From positions 1-64,000 of the forward strand of contig QJNS01000282.1 of NCBI GenBank assembly GCA_004154925.1: a stretch of DNA of 64,000 nucleotides, written 5' to 3'. This document shows positions 63,113-64,000 of the stretch, piece by piece. The notes beneath the pieces are model-generated. The model had not been told where the DNA came from, did no database searches, and was given only the letters and a program-made list of their open reading frames with translations. Each line of letters opens with the position of its first letter. The first letter of the stretch is position 1. Position numbers and translations under genes: made by a program. This DNA comes from Monosporascus cannonballus (lineage: Eukaryota > Ascomycota > Sordariomycetes > Xylariales).

Positions 63113-64000
63113 CGTGAGGCTTACGATAGCCACATCGCGCAGAGGACACCCTGTCTCATGTAAGGACAACACCCTTTATAATGAGAGTCTAGAGCGATAT
63201 GCATTGTGTACGACAGGAGCGACTACTCTCTGATTACCAAAGTTTTTGGAAGCACTTCTGCGGCCTGGTAGCTGGTCCGAATATGAGGGTGGCAGCTGTA
63301 ATGCAACCTATGGGCGTTGCTAAGACCTTCCCGATCGAGACAACGAGAAAGTCATTTGACGGATTTGTGAGGCTGGAGTCTCGTCCGGCAGGATCACAGC
63401 ACCATCTCCTGGACGGGAAGCTCCGGGACCACACCCGGACTATCTGCATTCACCGTTAATGGTGCCTGTAGGAAACTGGATTATGCAGACGTACCTGGGA
63501 ATGCAGTCAGCTGCTGTGGTGCAACTCAAACCAATAGAAGAACGTGAAGTTCCCAGTTAGATGCAAGCCAACCTGGACTTGGGATGACTTGACCAATAAG
63601 AGCATGACGCTCGACGCCTCAAGTCGAATAGTTTCCCTTGGGAGTTCTGCGAAATGCGCTTATCCATTCCGCGCGGATGGATTCACCTCCGACTACCCTA
63701 AGGATGATCGCATTCTACTGTTATTATGTCCAGTGAGCGATATGAAAACGGAGCAGACCTGATATCGCCAGAGTACATGTAGACATGGGCTCCGGAATGC
63801 GCAGCCACTATCTCTAGTCCAGTTTGTTAGGGACGCTATGATTCTATTTCCCATGGAGATCGTGCTCACTCTTGTTTAGTCAGCGAGTCCGACGTGAGTA
63901 CAACCCTCTAGATCATCACATGACTGTGCCGAAATTCTGAGTAGCAGTGTATGTTCTCCTGATCCTTGATTACGCCTGCCGTGGAACTCTAGCTCTCACA
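63113..64000. other. Right edge of the window, no gene recognised
   Basis: About 890 bp upstream of the oxidoreductase gene. Frames of 70-86 codons on both strands lack any family resemblance or splice context. It probably includes the oxidoreductase promoter and may contain the edge of a gene lying beyond the window. Confidence 0.45.

Overview
The window is nuclear DNA of a filamentous ascomycete (Pezizomycotina, probably a Sordariomycete-like fungus; species not determined). The evidence is short GT-AG introns with CTRAC-type branch points, the fungal protein families present (RPB2 of 1258 aa, PET117, V-ATPase subunit G, fungal GH2 and FAD-linked oxidoreductases), and a large AT-rich block with the signature of repeat-induced point mutation (RIP).

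Positions 1 to about 38,000 are a gene-poor AT-rich block. CpA/TpG is strongly depleted while CpG survives, and long reading frames are destroyed. Much of it can still be read as nested mobile elements. A Ty3/gypsy element on the minus strand (1604-27061, LTRs of about 200 bp, 5-bp target duplication) is split by a Ty1/copia element on the minus strand (2599-20447, LTRs of 163-164 bp, duplication GAATT). The 5' LTR of the copia element is split by a 12.4-kb element (7939-20300) of unassigned class, and that element contains a 1.5-kb TRIM-like LTR element (9157-10665, duplication AATTT). A solo LTR (24082-24362) interrupts the gypsy reverse transcriptase, and a second copy in the opposite orientation lies just outside (27546-27825). 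A 1.35-kb relative of the 12.4-kb element ends the block at 36644-37993. An LTR-like segment with a TATA box (about 37999-38430) marks the border.

Positions 38,500 to 64,000 are ordinary GC-balanced gene space: a secreted GH2 glycosidase (minus), a 4.5-kb gene-free gap, RPB2 (plus), a phosphoglycerate-mutase-type phosphatase (minus), a CTNNBL1-like splicing factor (plus), V-ATPase subunit G (minus), PET117 (plus), an NAD-dependent epimerase-like gene with an in-frame stop (plus), a TAP-like alpha/beta hydrolase (plus) and a broken secreted FAD-linked oxidoreductase (minus). The central block, 45.5-56.4 kb, holds conserved housekeeping genes in alternating orientation. The flanking GH2, hydrolase and oxidoreductase genes are accessory secreted or metabolic functions, and two genes in the right-hand part are damaged. 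I see no biosynthetic cluster, CRISPR array, rRNA or convincing tRNA. The most notable items are the datable transposon nest, a candidate undescribed large transposon family with two copies, and the V-ATPase G gene structure (ATG-only coding exon, 9-nt microexon, GC-AG intron).
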